From a virus, in IMG/VR virus record IMGVR_UViG_3300038701_000522, positions 1 through 45,469 of that record: a stretch of DNA of 45,469 nt; one strand, given 5' to 3'. Shown in pieces: positions 1-7,218 of the stretch (position 1 is the first letter of the stretch; every line of letters begins with the position of its first letter). Both the position numbers and the translations under genes were made by a program. Under the pieces are notes generated by a model. It saw nothing but the letters and a program-made list of their open reading frames with translations, was not told the DNA's origin and did not search any database.

Positions 1-1
1 T

Positions 2-127
2 AGGCACGTTGCTTATGGGCTGGCTACCGCCTATCATGAGACTGGTGCGCGGATGGTTCCGGTTCGTGAGGGCTTTGCGAAGACAGATGCGGGTGCAAGA
101 CGGGCCGTGCAGAGACTGGCTAAGAAA
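2..127 (+). repeat. Direct terminal repeat, left copy (circular-map overlap)
   Basis: Bases 2-127 are identical to 45344-45469 (126 bp). Base 1 is t, whereas the base before the right copy is c. Both copies lie inside the endolysin reading frame, and joining them restores one uninterrupted gene. This is what a circular or circularly permuted genome gives when a short-read assembler leaves a k-mer-sized overlap. A packaged terminal repeat inside an endolysin gene would be unusual. Confidence 0.95.
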
Positions 128-640
128 CGTGGGCCGAAATCAGCGGTTGCGAAATATGTTAGGCCGATACCTCCTTATGGCCATGTGTACTATGGCCGAG
201 GTCATGTGCAATTGACTTGGGCAGCTAACTATAAGGCCATGAGTGAAGTAGCAGGGGTTGATCTGTTTAAGAACCCCGATCTAATGCTCGATCCGATTAT
301 CTCCGCAAAGGTGCTTATCAGTGGCTTAATGGCGGGTACGTGGAATGGTAGCGGAAATGGCCTAGCTTTTTACATTAACGACGATAAGCTGGATTTACGA
401 AACGCTCGTCGTACAGTTAACATCACAGATAAGTGGCAATTGATCGGCCAGTATTATAACTCGTTTCACAAAGCGCTGCAAGTGGCAACAGTCAATGGCA
501 AGTTAAAGCGGAAGATGCCTGCACCCGTGCCTGCCCCTACGCCGCCGATCGATCATGTGCCAGTAGTGCCAGAAAAGAAAAAGGGTCTGGCTGAACTGTT
601 CGTCGACTTCATTGCAGCACTATTTGGGAAAGGTAAATGA
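2..640 (+). CDS. Endolysin, GH19 chitinase-like lysozyme (C-terminal 212 residues; gene crosses the circular join)
   Basis: This is the 3' part of the endolysin gene that begins at 45209. The reading frame enters the window open and joins the end fragment exactly through the 126-bp overlap, giving a 257-residue protein. The family degrades peptidoglycan. Just after the window start the protein reads YHETG, the usual setting of the catalytic Glu in GH19 enzymes, followed by PVREGF. Further on comes YYGRGHVQLTW with a following NY, the GH19 substrate-binding signature. The C-terminal tail is proline- and alanine-rich and ends in a short hydrophobic, basic segment. No signal peptide is visible, so release should need the holin that starts two bases after this stop codon. 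An ATG at 53 lies inside the family core and is not the start. The family assignment is confident; substrate specificity is inferred. Confidence 0.9.
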   Translation, partial: RHVAYGLATAYHETGARMVPVREGFAKTDAGARRAVQRLAKKRGPKSAVAKYVRPIPPYGHVYYGRGHVQLTWAANYKAMSEVAGVDLFKNPDLMLDPIISAKVLISGLMAGTWNGSGNGLAFYINDDKLDLRNARRTVNITDKWQLIGQYYNSFHKALQVATVNGKLKRKMPAPVPAPTPPIDHVPVVPEKKKGLAELFVDFIAALFGKGK

Positions 641-641
641 T

Positions 642-1172
642 ATGAGTATTTCAGGTGCAGTAGTATTGGAAGTGGCAACCTCACTGGGGATGCCGATTAT
701 CAAAAAGTTCCTCCGTAATAAGCTGGGCGATAAGGCTGGTGGTATCGGAGGTAAGATTGCGGACGGACTTGTGGACGCAGTTAGTAAACGTGTTGAAGCA
801 ACACACGGGCCTGTCGCTACGGGCGAGATTGTTCCTCCCAAAGTTATTGAAGAGGCCGTGACCTACGTTGAACAGAACGAGGCAGCGGATATCGTCGAAT
901 TGGAAGTGCGGTCTCAAGAAGCGGCTAATAAGCTTATGATAGCTGAGATGGAAAAGGGTCCGTGGTGGACCTGGGCTTGGCGACCTGGGATGATGCATCT
1001 TTTAGGTTTCCTCTGGTTCTGGGCATTGTTCGCGCAGAGTGTGGTTAACGCTTTTCTGACGGACAATCTACCTCCCGTTGATCTGGAAATGCTTTTCGCG
1101 GTAACAGGTTTATACATGACACTCTACTTAGGTGGACACACTGTTAAGAGCTTTATTAAGAAAAGAGGCTAG
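642..1172 (+). CDS. Holin, GTA_holin_3TM-like (176 aa)
   Basis: This membrane protein is expected to permeabilise the inner membrane and release the endolysin. The first 20 residues are hydrophobic. A soluble charged middle follows, and then the motif EKGPWWTWAWRPG leads into two strong membrane helices at roughly residues 115-135 and 145-165, with a basic KKRG tail. The tryptophan-rich segment followed by RPG is characteristic of the three-helix holins first named in gene transfer agents. The start at 642 is chosen because AAAGG lies just upstream; an in-frame ATG at 612 would overlap the endolysin. It follows the endolysin by one base and precedes another membrane gene, a standard lysis-cassette order. 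Confidence 0.8.
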   Translation: MSISGAVVLEVATSLGMPIIKKFLRNKLGDKAGGIGGKIADGLVDAVSKRVEATHGPVATGEIVPPKVIEEAVTYVEQNEAADIVELEVRSQEAANKLMIAEMEKGPWWTWAWRPGMMHLLGFLWFWALFAQSVVNAFLTDNLPPVDLEMLFAVTGLYMTLYLGGHTVKSFIKKRG

Positions 1173-1174
1173 TA

Positions 1175-1483
1175 ATGGAATACTTCGGCTATCTGACGTG
1201 GGAATTTGTAATAGTGCTGGGAATATCCGCAGCGCTTAAAATTGCTACCACAAAATTTGAGGGTATATTTCGCGCGTTGGTTAGTGCATGTACAGGGGTG
1301 TTGACAGCTATTGTCTTCACCCCTCTTGTTATCGATTATGCGGACTTCACGCCTGACAATTCAGCTTATATCATGGCGACTGGTTCGTTCTTAACAATCG
1401 CGGGGGAGAACTTTATCCGCGCTTTACAAACAATAACTCCAGAGAAAATACTGGAGAACATACTGAAAAGGTTAAGACCATGA
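1175..1483 (+). CDS. Small membrane protein of the lysis cassette (102 aa), possible second holin or antiholin
   Basis: Two or three hydrophobic segments are visible, at about residues 8-24, 33-55 and 65-85, separated by short charged loops. The C-terminus is basic (ENILKRLRP). The start ATG follows AAGAGG and lies two bases after the holin stop. The stop overlaps the next ATG as ATGA, so translation is probably coupled. Size, topology and position between a holin and a secreted protein suggest a role in lysis, for example as a second holin or a holin regulator. I recognise no specific family, and the role is inferred from context. Confidence 0.6.
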   Translation: MEYFGYLTWEFVIVLGISAALKIATTKFEGIFRALVSACTGVLTAIVFTPLVIDYADFTPDNSAYIMATGSFLTIAGENFIRALQTITPEKILENILKRLRP

Positions 1484-1947
1484 AAGCAATGGAGATGAAA
1501 AATCATATCACGCTATCGGTTAAGGCGTGGTGGATTATTATTTTGTGTGCAGGGTATTTGGTGGTTAATCCCATGAAGGTGGTGGATTTGATACCGGCCT
1601 CGGAATGGTTAGAGGTGGATAGCATCTTTGTCTATAATGGACCGCCGGATACTGACTATGTACTTATGGATGTGGACAGGGATATTAAGAGACCGTTCGC
1701 TGCGGACTGGATTGTGGAGTTGGAGGCGAAACGCGGGAACCGTTATGCACTGGTCTGTGCGCGTAGAGGATCGAATGATTATAGCACGGATGCAGTTCTA
1801 CCCGCACATTTATCTTTAAGTTGGTGGATGAACTCAGACACATGTATTATACCTAGTGGGACGTATCGTATTGTAACGCGCTGGGACCTCAACATCGGTT
1901 CAGGCAAGGTCGTGCGCAAGAAAAGCAATGACTTTAATATTCGTTGA
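1480..1947 (+). CDS. Secreted or membrane-anchored protein, last gene of the late operon (155 aa)
   Basis: An N-terminal segment at about residues 12-30 (AWWIIILCAGYLVV) looks like a signal anchor or signal peptide. The remaining 125 residues look like a beta-rich periplasmic domain with many Trp and Tyr residues. Two conserved-looking cysteines (LVCARRG and SDTCIIPSG) could form a disulfide. A similar pattern, with WW before the second Cys and a terminal SN-F-hydrophobic motif, is familiar from uncharacterised phage proteins near lysis genes. It could act at the outer membrane during lysis, but no lipobox or spanin pair is visible. The 3' end overlaps the convergent helicase gene by 14 bp. 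Confidence 0.6.
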   Translation: MKAMEMKNHITLSVKAWWIIILCAGYLVVNPMKVVDLIPASEWLEVDSIFVYNGPPDTDYVLMDVDRDIKRPFAADWIVELEAKRGNRYALVCARRGSNDYSTDAVLPAHLSLSWWMNSDTCIIPSGTYRIVTRWDLNIGSGKVVRKKSNDFNIR

Positions 1948-3145
1948 AAGCAGCTGACCCGATTGTATAAACGATCCCCTTACCGCTGACGTGTTTGGAT
2001 TTCAGCATCTCACTCTCCGTCATCGTTCTGATAATGGTCTCGATCTGATAGGACGGGACCTTATTTTGTAGGAAGCGCATCACGGCAGTCTTCGGCAATC
2101 CCTCGCCCTTCTTCTTAATCCCCCATGAGTGGACCAAGTGCCAGACGTCCTCGATAACCTTGTTGTCTGAGTTCTCGGCGGCCATGCTACGGAATATTTC
2201 AGGCATGTATTCTTCGGCTTCGATAAGCCATCCTAGTGCCGTGTTGAAATCATCTTCTTCAATTATCAATTCGTCGGAACGGGACGCGCTGGCAACCATC
2301 ATAAGCTTAAGCATATGGGCCGTGCGCCGCGTGTTGTAATTGAACAATTTGGGGTGCGTTGGTTGCGGTACACAATCGGCCATTTGCCACGCGTCAATCG
2401 CTTCTGCGGCCTCTTGTGTGAATTTCATACGGCCCGTTAATGCCGCGATCCCGCGCAAATCCTCTTTAAGATCAGCAAGCATCGCTTCGTTGTTTTCCAC
2501 TTCCGCGAATAAGGACTGCTTACGCATCTCGCTTGAGAACACTAAGATCACCCGTGACATAAAGCCGTGCGACCAGATACCCTCTGGCATACCTGAGTGA
2601 AGTTGTCCAGGTGTTGTGCCTGCGAGTAGATTAAGTTGTGGGCGTTGAACGGTGAATGTGTTCTTGCCATCGCCGCTTCTACGGGACTCCGAGTACGGGT
2701 GGCCATCATAGATATCTGTAAGCTTGCCCATCATCGGCGCATCGTATGCAGGGAGAAGAACTTGCAACTCGTTGGAACAAATCTTTAGCGAACAGAACTC
2801 CTCATTCTTGCCACCCGCCACAATGATGTTGCGCTTTGCCTCACGCAGGTCATCCACAAGAGAAGCGGACGTTACACTGGATGGGGCAACGTGGTGTTCG
2901 GGTAGGCTGGACCACATCTCATGAACCAACTTGGTGAGGGCGGTCTTGCCGACTCCAGGTGGTGAAATCAGGATCGTATACAGGTTAGGGTATAACATAG
3001 ATTGGCGCGTAAATACTCCTACGCGCCTTTCCAATGCTCCTGCAACTGTTGCTATAGCCGCCCATCGGCTGAAAATTTCTGGTGAGGTTCCATGACAAGA
3101 ATAGTTTATGAAAGTCTCAATCCATGATGCGCATTTACGGGCCAT
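1934..3145 (-). CDS. DUF3987-like replicative helicase/ATPase (403 aa)
   Basis: This looks like a RecA/AAA-type ATPase of the group usually annotated DUF3987, often the helicase half of phage primase-helicases. It has a Walker A motif SPPGVGKTAL near residue 62 and a hydrophobic strand ending in SNEL that could serve as Walker B. LLAGTTPGQL suggests a sensor, and MSRVILVF may supply an arginine finger. The C-terminal 80 residues look like a winged helix. At about 400 residues it is the ATPase part only; no primase domain is fused to it. Its ATG overlaps the polymerase stop (TAATG), so the two are translated together. It is the last gene of the leftward arm and probably unwinds DNA for the split polymerase. 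Confidence 0.7.
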   Translation of the reverse strand: MARKCASWIETFINYSCHGTSPEIFSRWAAIATVAGALERRVGVFTRQSMLYPNLYTILISPPGVGKTALTKLVHEMWSSLPEHHVAPSSVTSASLVDDLREAKRNIIVAGGKNEEFCSLKICSNELQVLLPAYDAPMMGKLTDIYDGHPYSESRRSGDGKNTFTVQRPQLNLLAGTTPGQLHSGMPEGIWSHGFMSRVILVFSSEMRKQSLFAEVENNEAMLADLKEDLRGIAALTGRMKFTQEAAEAIDAWQMADCVPQPTHPKLFNYNTRRTAHMLKLMMVASASRSDELIIEEDDFNTALGWLIEAEEYMPEIFRSMAAENSDNKVIEDVWHLVHSWGIKKKGEGLPKTAVMRFLQNKVPSYQIETIIRTMTESEMLKSKHVSGKGIVYTIGSAAFNEY

Positions 3146-4728
3146 TAAAGGTAGTCCTCAAGTCTTAGCTTTTTCTTCTTGTTCGGAATGGTTAGGCGTT
3201 TGCGTTTGTCGAGCTGACCTTTCCATTTGATGAGGCCGTCTGGATTGCCTCGAGGCGTACCGTCAAGATTGTATTCAACCTCACCCCAATTCCACCCGAT
3301 CTTAGCGTCGGCGGGTACGCTGAACTGTCTCCCGCCGACCAGTGGGATTTTGACTGGGAGGGTAGCCAATGCCCACGGAATTATAACCTCTTCTAACTCT
3401 TCAGGGTACTGGAAGAGGATTGAGTCATGCACCTGACATAGGAGTTGAATTGGCTTACCCGCTCGCCATAACTGCAACATGCCCTCGTTGATCTCGTCGG
3501 AAGTGAGGGATTGTGGTTCATATGCGATCGCGGGGCGGAGGACGTTTGGATCAGTCGCCCGTCCCCAAAACATTCTGTTCCTGCCCATGAGGGTTTCGAT
3601 CTGGAATGTTTCCTCGAGTTGCTTCTTGCGCAATTGATGCCATGCTGGGATGCAAGGGAACGCGCCGAAGTATCTCTCTTGGAACTCCTTAATGATAGAG
3701 ACTGGTGTCTTCGTGTGCATCGCCATTGTGTTCGGTGTGCCGAGGTAGTTTGTGCCGTGGCCTAGCTTCTTCGCCATCTGACGGTAGCTGTCTTGGCGAT
3801 AGAATAGTTGTTCAGCTACCAGACGGGCTTGGGCTAGATCGGACATGTCCTCGGGCCAGTCCAATTCATTCCATGTCATCTTCGCAACGGTTGTGTGAAG
3901 ATCACCGGACTCACAAGCGTCTAGGTAAGCGCCCGCAAACTCAGGGCCGTGTGACTCATAGAACAATTGCCAGCAGATCGCGCCAACGTTTCGGCTATCG
4001 CCCTGCTCCAGATCGATGTTGCAAAACTTCATACCCTTGTCTGCGACGAAACAATCACGTTCCTCACGGTCGATGTTCTGCATGTTCTTGCCAGTGCCGA
4101 AGTCGGAAAAGGAACTGGACATGCGGCCCGTGTTAGTTCCAGCTATGTTGTAGGAACATCTAAAGCGGTTGTCCTTATCGATTTCGGTTTCGAAGAACTG
4201 GCGTTTCTTATCGAGATTTCTAAGAGTGAGGATGGCGTTGCAGAAGAACTCCGCGTAGTAATATGAAGACAAACGCTCGAGGGCGTCTCGGTTTGTTGTT
4301 GGTGCCATGACTCCATGTGCGTTACGCTTGCGAATGGGTTTAAGATCGAGGTATTGCACACCGTAAAAGAGAAGCTTACACTGTGCTGGAGAATTGTAAT
4401 TAAAGTTTTCAAAACCGAATGCCTCGCATACTCGTTTCAGGATTGTGTTTACCTTAGAGATTTTTCCACGGATGCTGACGAGTGCCTTGTCCCGTGTGTT
4501 GGTATCGACGAGGATACCGCGAAGGTTCATCTCTAGGACTGGTGCGCGCAAGGCTAATGATAAGGCATAGGTCTTGCGCGATGATGGGGTTTGTTGTGCC
4601 TCGAGTGCGGTATGGATTTCGTGTGTGAGGCAACAGTCAAGGGCGTTATAGATTTGGTCCTTGGTATCTTGTGACGCGGCGGCAAGAGTGCGCTCGTCTA
4701 GGTCTGCGTTTTGGATAATGGTAGCCAT
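3145..4728 (-). CDS. Family A DNA polymerase, polymerase part (527 aa), including exonuclease motif III
   Basis: This gene carries the DNA synthesis domain of a PolA-type polymerase. Motif A is CNIDLEQGDSR (Asp near residue 239). Motif B is RQMAKKLGHGTNYLG (about 316-330), with the O-helix Lys and Tyr. Motif C is CQVHDSILF (HDS near 434-436). The N-terminus contains YNALDCCLTHEI at about residues 27-38, which matches exonuclease motif III (Tyr-x-x-x-Asp). Motifs I and II are absent here and occur in the separate gene at 6226-7218. The start at 4728 is chosen because GGAGG lies eight bases upstream; ATGs at 4752 and 4743 have no such site. The palm and fingers look intact, so the enzyme should be active. 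Exonuclease function would need assembly with the partner protein. Confidence 0.9.
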   Translation of the reverse strand: MATIIQNADLDERTLAAASQDTKDQIYNALDCCLTHEIHTALEAQQTPSSRKTYALSLALRAPVLEMNLRGILVDTNTRDKALVSIRGKISKVNTILKRVCEAFGFENFNYNSPAQCKLLFYGVQYLDLKPIRKRNAHGVMAPTTNRDALERLSSYYYAEFFCNAILTLRNLDKKRQFFETEIDKDNRFRCSYNIAGTNTGRMSSSFSDFGTGKNMQNIDREERDCFVADKGMKFCNIDLEQGDSRNVGAICWQLFYESHGPEFAGAYLDACESGDLHTTVAKMTWNELDWPEDMSDLAQARLVAEQLFYRQDSYRQMAKKLGHGTNYLGTPNTMAMHTKTPVSIIKEFQERYFGAFPCIPAWHQLRKKQLEETFQIETLMGRNRMFWGRATDPNVLRPAIAYEPQSLTSDEINEGMLQLWRAGKPIQLLCQVHDSILFQYPEELEEVIIPWALATLPVKIPLVGGRQFSVPADAKIGWNWGEVEYNLDGTPRGNPDGLIKWKGQLDKRKRLTIPNKKKKLRLEDYL

Positions 4729-4732
4729 TGGT

Positions 4733-4939
4733 TTAGCCTCCATGCTGTTCAAATAGTGTTAACACTGCGTTATGAGAAATACCGTACTTATCAATTATAC
4801 ATTCAAAATCTTCTGCGGTGTGTTTAGCTATATGATCATACTCCCAATATAATTTATTATGTGTCTGCATTGCTGCAATCTCTGCGTTGGCGCAGGCTGC
4901 TTGTGCGTTAATAAAAGCGGCGGCTTGTTCCGGTGTCAT
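4733..4939 (-). CDS. Hypothetical protein (68 aa) upstream of the polymerase
   Basis: This small soluble protein has an alanine-rich helical N-terminus (MTPEQAAAFINAQ) and a mixed C-terminal half. A longer open frame to 5137 exists, but its extra part lies over the DUF1937 gene in another frame and looks like random sequence. The ATG at 4939 overlaps the DUF1937 stop (ATGA) and has AAAGG upstream, which fixes the start. The final codons (HGG, stop) form the GGAGG site of the polymerase gene. It is co-transcribed with the replication genes. I recognise no family. Confidence 0.65.
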   Translation of the reverse strand: MTPEQAAAFINAQAACANAEIAAMQTHNKLYWEYDHIAKHTAEDFECIIDKYGISHNAVLTLFEQHGG

Positions 4940-5376
4940 AACTGATATCCTTTCCAAATAGCTGAGCAAACACTTTGCGTTTCGAATGTGCTTGAGTCTG
5001 ACGGGGCAATGTCCTTGTTGAAGTGAATGTTCTTGAGGATAAGGCGACCGATCTTGTCTGCGCGAATAACCTTGACCGTGGTGTGCGTTTCGATTGCCAG
5101 CTTTAATTCCATGATCACGCCCTTGGAAGCTTTCCACCCTGGCATATGATCCAGTAATACGATGTAGTCTGAATGCGTCAGCATGTGAGTGTTAAAATCT
5201 GCCCATGACTGCGCGTCTCCGTCCATGCAATCAAGGAACTGAACGCCATAGACGATCGGGGAAAAGACTGTGTACCCTTCTTTCATCAGCATGGTAGCGG
5301 CTTCCTTGTGCGCCTCAGCGCGTTCGGCTTCTACCTTTGGACTGATGTGTGAGTATGGTCCTGCTAAATATATCAT
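4936..5376 (-). CDS. DUF1937 protein, nucleoside 2-deoxyribosyltransferase-like fold (146 aa)
   Basis: The N-terminus MIYLAGPYSH is the typical opening of DUF1937 and of nucleoside deoxyribosyltransferase-like proteins, where the Gly-Pro-Tyr loop lines the nucleotide pocket. Further signatures are PIVYGVQFL, a Ser-Trp-Asp-like SWADFNTHM, and DYIVLLDHMPGWKASKG, where the Asp and the Trp-x-x-Ser-x-Gly are usually conserved. Related enzymes cleave or exchange N-glycosidic bonds of nucleosides, but DUF1937 members are mostly uncharacterised, so a nucleotide-salvage or base-modification role is inferred. GGGAGGG precedes the ATG. It lies between the two halves of the DNA polymerase. Confidence 0.75.
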   Translation of the reverse strand: MIYLAGPYSHISPKVEAERAEAHKEAATMLMKEGYTVFSPIVYGVQFLDCMDGDAQSWADFNTHMLTHSDYIVLLDHMPGWKASKGVIMELKLAIETHTTVKVIRADKIGRLILKNIHFNKDIAPSDSSTFETQSVCSAIWKGYQL

Positions 5377-5386
5377 GCGTCCCTCC

Positions 5387-5596
5387 CTATAGATCGTCTA
5401 AGTTAACTAGGTGCAGTCCATCTTGAACTACCGTCTGTACTTGGCCGTGGTGGATATCACAGCGCTCCCAAAATTCCATCCACTCAGAAGGCGGACAAGC
5501 TTTAGGACGTAACAACTTCAGTTTGTTGTTGAAGATAACACCGTCAGTTAAGACCTCAATGTCAAGCCCTTTTATATCGATATCTAATACTGGCAT
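5387..5596 (-). CDS. Hypothetical protein (69 aa)
   Basis: This is a small acidic protein with a beta-rich N-terminus (VLDIDIKGLDIEVL) and a Trp- and Cys-containing centre (PPSEWMEFWERCD). It is preceded by AGGAGG, one of the strongest ribosome-binding sites in the arm, which supports the start. It lies 10 bases upstream of the DUF1937 gene and downstream of a 29-codon membrane ORF. I recognise no family and cannot assign a function. Confidence 0.6.
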   Translation of the reverse strand: MPVLDIDIKGLDIEVLTDGVIFNNKLKLLRPKACPPSEWMEFWERCDIHHGQVQTVVQDGLHLVNLDDL

Positions 5597-5602
5597 GAGA
5601 AC

Positions 5603-5692
5603 CTACCTCCTAAATAAAACTGTGATAAAAACTGCGCCGCTAAAACCAAACGCGACTGATGAAAGAAATAAGCTAAATTCGTCTCTGGTCAT
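5603..5692 (-). CDS. Very small predicted membrane protein (29 aa)
   Basis: This short ORF fills most of the gap between its neighbours. It starts MTRDEFSLFL and continues with a single hydrophobic segment (SSVAFGFSGAVFITVLF) ending in RR. GGAGAG lies seven bases before the ATG, the start is one base after the stop of the upstream membrane gene, and the stop codon merges with the AGGAGG site of the next gene. Tight packing, a good ribosome-binding site and a clean single transmembrane helix with positive-inside ends support a real gene. Its function is unknown; a helper of the neighbouring membrane protein is one possibility. Confidence 0.5.
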   Translation of the reverse strand: MTRDEFSLFLSSVAFGFSGAVFITVLFRR

Positions 5693-5693
5693 C

Positions 5694-6224
5694 TCACTCT
5701 CCAATCAGGTTAATGGTAATAGTATTGTAGACTCCAACGATGTGTTTCCATACCCAGTTGAATACGTCCGTCAATAGATCGCCGACCACGTAGCCGATAA
5801 CTGATAGCGGCCATGCAATAATCCAGCTGAAGATGCGGTCTTTATTGTAAGCAGCGCGGGCTTGGTACGGGAAGTCATTGGACTCAAAGAACTGGATTGT
5901 ATCGGTGATGTGGGACTCGTCGCGCGCCAATTTAATTTGGTGTTTAATGTGATCAGACTTCATGTACATGATCCATTTGAACAGGGACCAGATACCGCCG
6001 CAAGCGAGATAGCTGAATGTTACCCATGCCGCCTCGAATGGATCGTTTGTGATAGCGTCGATCGGACCCGCATCATAAGCTATTAGCGCAATAAACGAAT
6101 AGACTATGAAACCAGCGACTGCCCAAAACGTTGTCTCTTGTGCAGTGGATAGTGTGCATAGCGCGATAAGTGCGAGGAATAAAATCCAAGGCATGAGGGC
6201 GAAAGCGAATAGTAGTTCTAACAT
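5694..6224 (-). CDS. Multi-pass membrane protein (176 aa) between the polymerase halves
   Basis: Hydrophobic stretches occur at about residues 3-25, 33-50, 66-88 and 130-165, so three or four membrane helices are likely. A charged central loop (KSDHIKHQIKLARDESH) separates them. AGGAGG precedes the start, and the upstream exonuclease gene stops one base before it. Most replication-cluster genes are soluble, so a polytopic membrane protein here is unexpected. Membrane anchoring of replication or superinfection exclusion are possible roles, but there is no direct evidence for either and I recognise no family. Confidence 0.65.
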   Translation of the reverse strand: MLELLFAFALMPWILFLALIALCTLSTAQETTFWAVAGFIVYSFIALIAYDAGPIDAITNDPFEAAWVTFSYLACGGIWSLFKWIMYMKSDHIKHQIKLARDESHITDTIQFFESNDFPYQARAAYNKDRIFSWIIAWPLSVIGYVVGDLLTDVFNWVWKHIVGVYNTITINLIGE

Positions 6225-6225
6225 C

Positions 6226-7218
6226 TTAATCCTCCTTTTTAGTTGTGTCTTTGTTGGCGCGCATGAACTTCCACTGTGGTTCGTTGGAATGAAGTGAACC
6301 GAGGAAGCCGAGGCCCTTTTCCATTTCGGGCTGTTGCGCGTGTTGCATTAGCATGGTGTCCTCGGTGGCGTTGGGTAGGGCGATCCCGTACTCTTGCCAG
6401 AGGTAAGCCATGTCGTAGTTAAAGTTTTGCCCTACAATCTTCTTCGCATTCAAGCACCAGTTGCGCACGTAACCCCAAGCCCGTACCTCCTCAGAATGAG
6501 AAGACCAATAGTTGCGGGATGGTTTCTCGCGAGTGTAGAATGGGACTACGATCGCGAATGAGGGATCGGTTGCGAAACCCACGTGAGTAATTTGTGGTGT
6601 CTTGGTTTCGATATCGACTGATAGCATGTCGCAGTTAAGGATGCGGTCATTGACGAGGCGCAGGTCCTCAAGGGTTGGGTCAATCCACAATTCACGCTGC
6701 GGTCTACGCACACCCGCGAACTCCTGTTCCTTACCGCATTTGGCAAAGTCCGCCTCGATGATTGGGCGGAGTTTGAAATCGGCTTGAACGGAACGGGCTG
6801 AGTATGTGGCAATGATCTTGCCGTACTCGGACTGGATCGGACTGCCGCGATACTTGCGCAGGGAACGTTCGCCTGTTAAAAGCCATAGAGGAAGCTGGCC
6901 CATGCCGATGATGAGGTTGGGCTGTTCTGTTTTGAGAAGGTCCAGCGTAGCGGTTAGGTCTTTGGCGTACTCGGCCTTGATGTACTTCTTACTCATGAGG
7001 GACTTGGACTGCGGGATGCCCTGAGACTGAGGACCAACGTACTTGAAGATAGATGAACCTGCCTCTTTAAAGATTGGGTGTACGAGGACTTCGTCAAGGT
7101 TAATACCCTGTCTCTCACAAAGCCCTCGTAGCATACGACCTGCACCATCCGATAATAGTTCACCGGACTGGTCATCCCCATTCGTCGTATGTTCAGTTAA
7201 GATGATAGCCTTACGCAT
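6226..7218 (-). CDS. UDG-like domain fused to 3'-5' exonuclease motifs I-II: exonuclease part of the split DNA polymerase (330 aa)
   Basis: Residues 1 to about 165 resemble the uracil-DNA glycosylase superfamily. There is a GDDQSGELLSDGAGRML segment aligned with the family's N-terminal loop, and IIGMGQLPLWLLTG with a following RG. The catalytic GE(G/A)PG-type loop is not recognisable, so this domain may be structural. From about residue 195 it becomes a DnaQ/PolA-type exonuclease: SVDIETKT (motif I, Asp and Glu near 202 and 204) and GQNFNYDMAYL (motif II, Asp near 269). The protein ends at KDTTKKED, before motif III, which sits in the polymerase gene at 3145-4728. The start at 7218 is preferred over 7239 because AGTGAG lies upstream. 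It overlaps the preceding gene by eight bases. Confidence 0.8.
   Translation of the reverse strand: MRKAIILTEHTTNGDDQSGELLSDGAGRMLRGLCERQGINLDEVLVHPIFKEAGSSIFKYVGPQSQGIPQSKSLMSKKYIKAEYAKDLTATLDLLKTEQPNLIIGMGQLPLWLLTGERSLRKYRGSPIQSEYGKIIATYSARSVQADFKLRPIIEADFAKCGKEQEFAGVRRPQRELWIDPTLEDLRLVNDRILNCDMLSVDIETKTPQITHVGFATDPSFAIVVPFYTREKPSRNYWSSHSEEVRAWGYVRNWCLNAKKIVGQNFNYDMAYLWQEYGIALPNATEDTMLMQHAQQPEMEKGLGFLGSLHSNEPQWKFMRANKDTTKKED

Noticed and set aside
2-127. T7-style packaged direct terminal repeat
   Set aside because: The repeat sits inside the endolysin reading frame and rejoining it restores a normal gene, so an assembly overlap of a circular map explains it better.
3705-4136. 143-residue rightward ORF inside the polymerase gene
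   Set aside because: It is antisense to conserved polymerase motifs and rich in Cys, Arg and Ser, as expected for a shadow frame.
4733-5137. 134-residue reading of the small gene before the polymerase
   Set aside because: The extra N-terminal part overlaps the well-supported DUF1937 gene in another frame; the ATG at 4939 has the ribosome-binding site.
3145-7218. Group I intron or intein as the cause of the split polymerase
   Set aside because: No homing endonuclease, no intein end motifs and several unrelated complete genes lie between; the downstream gene has its own GGAGG and ATG.
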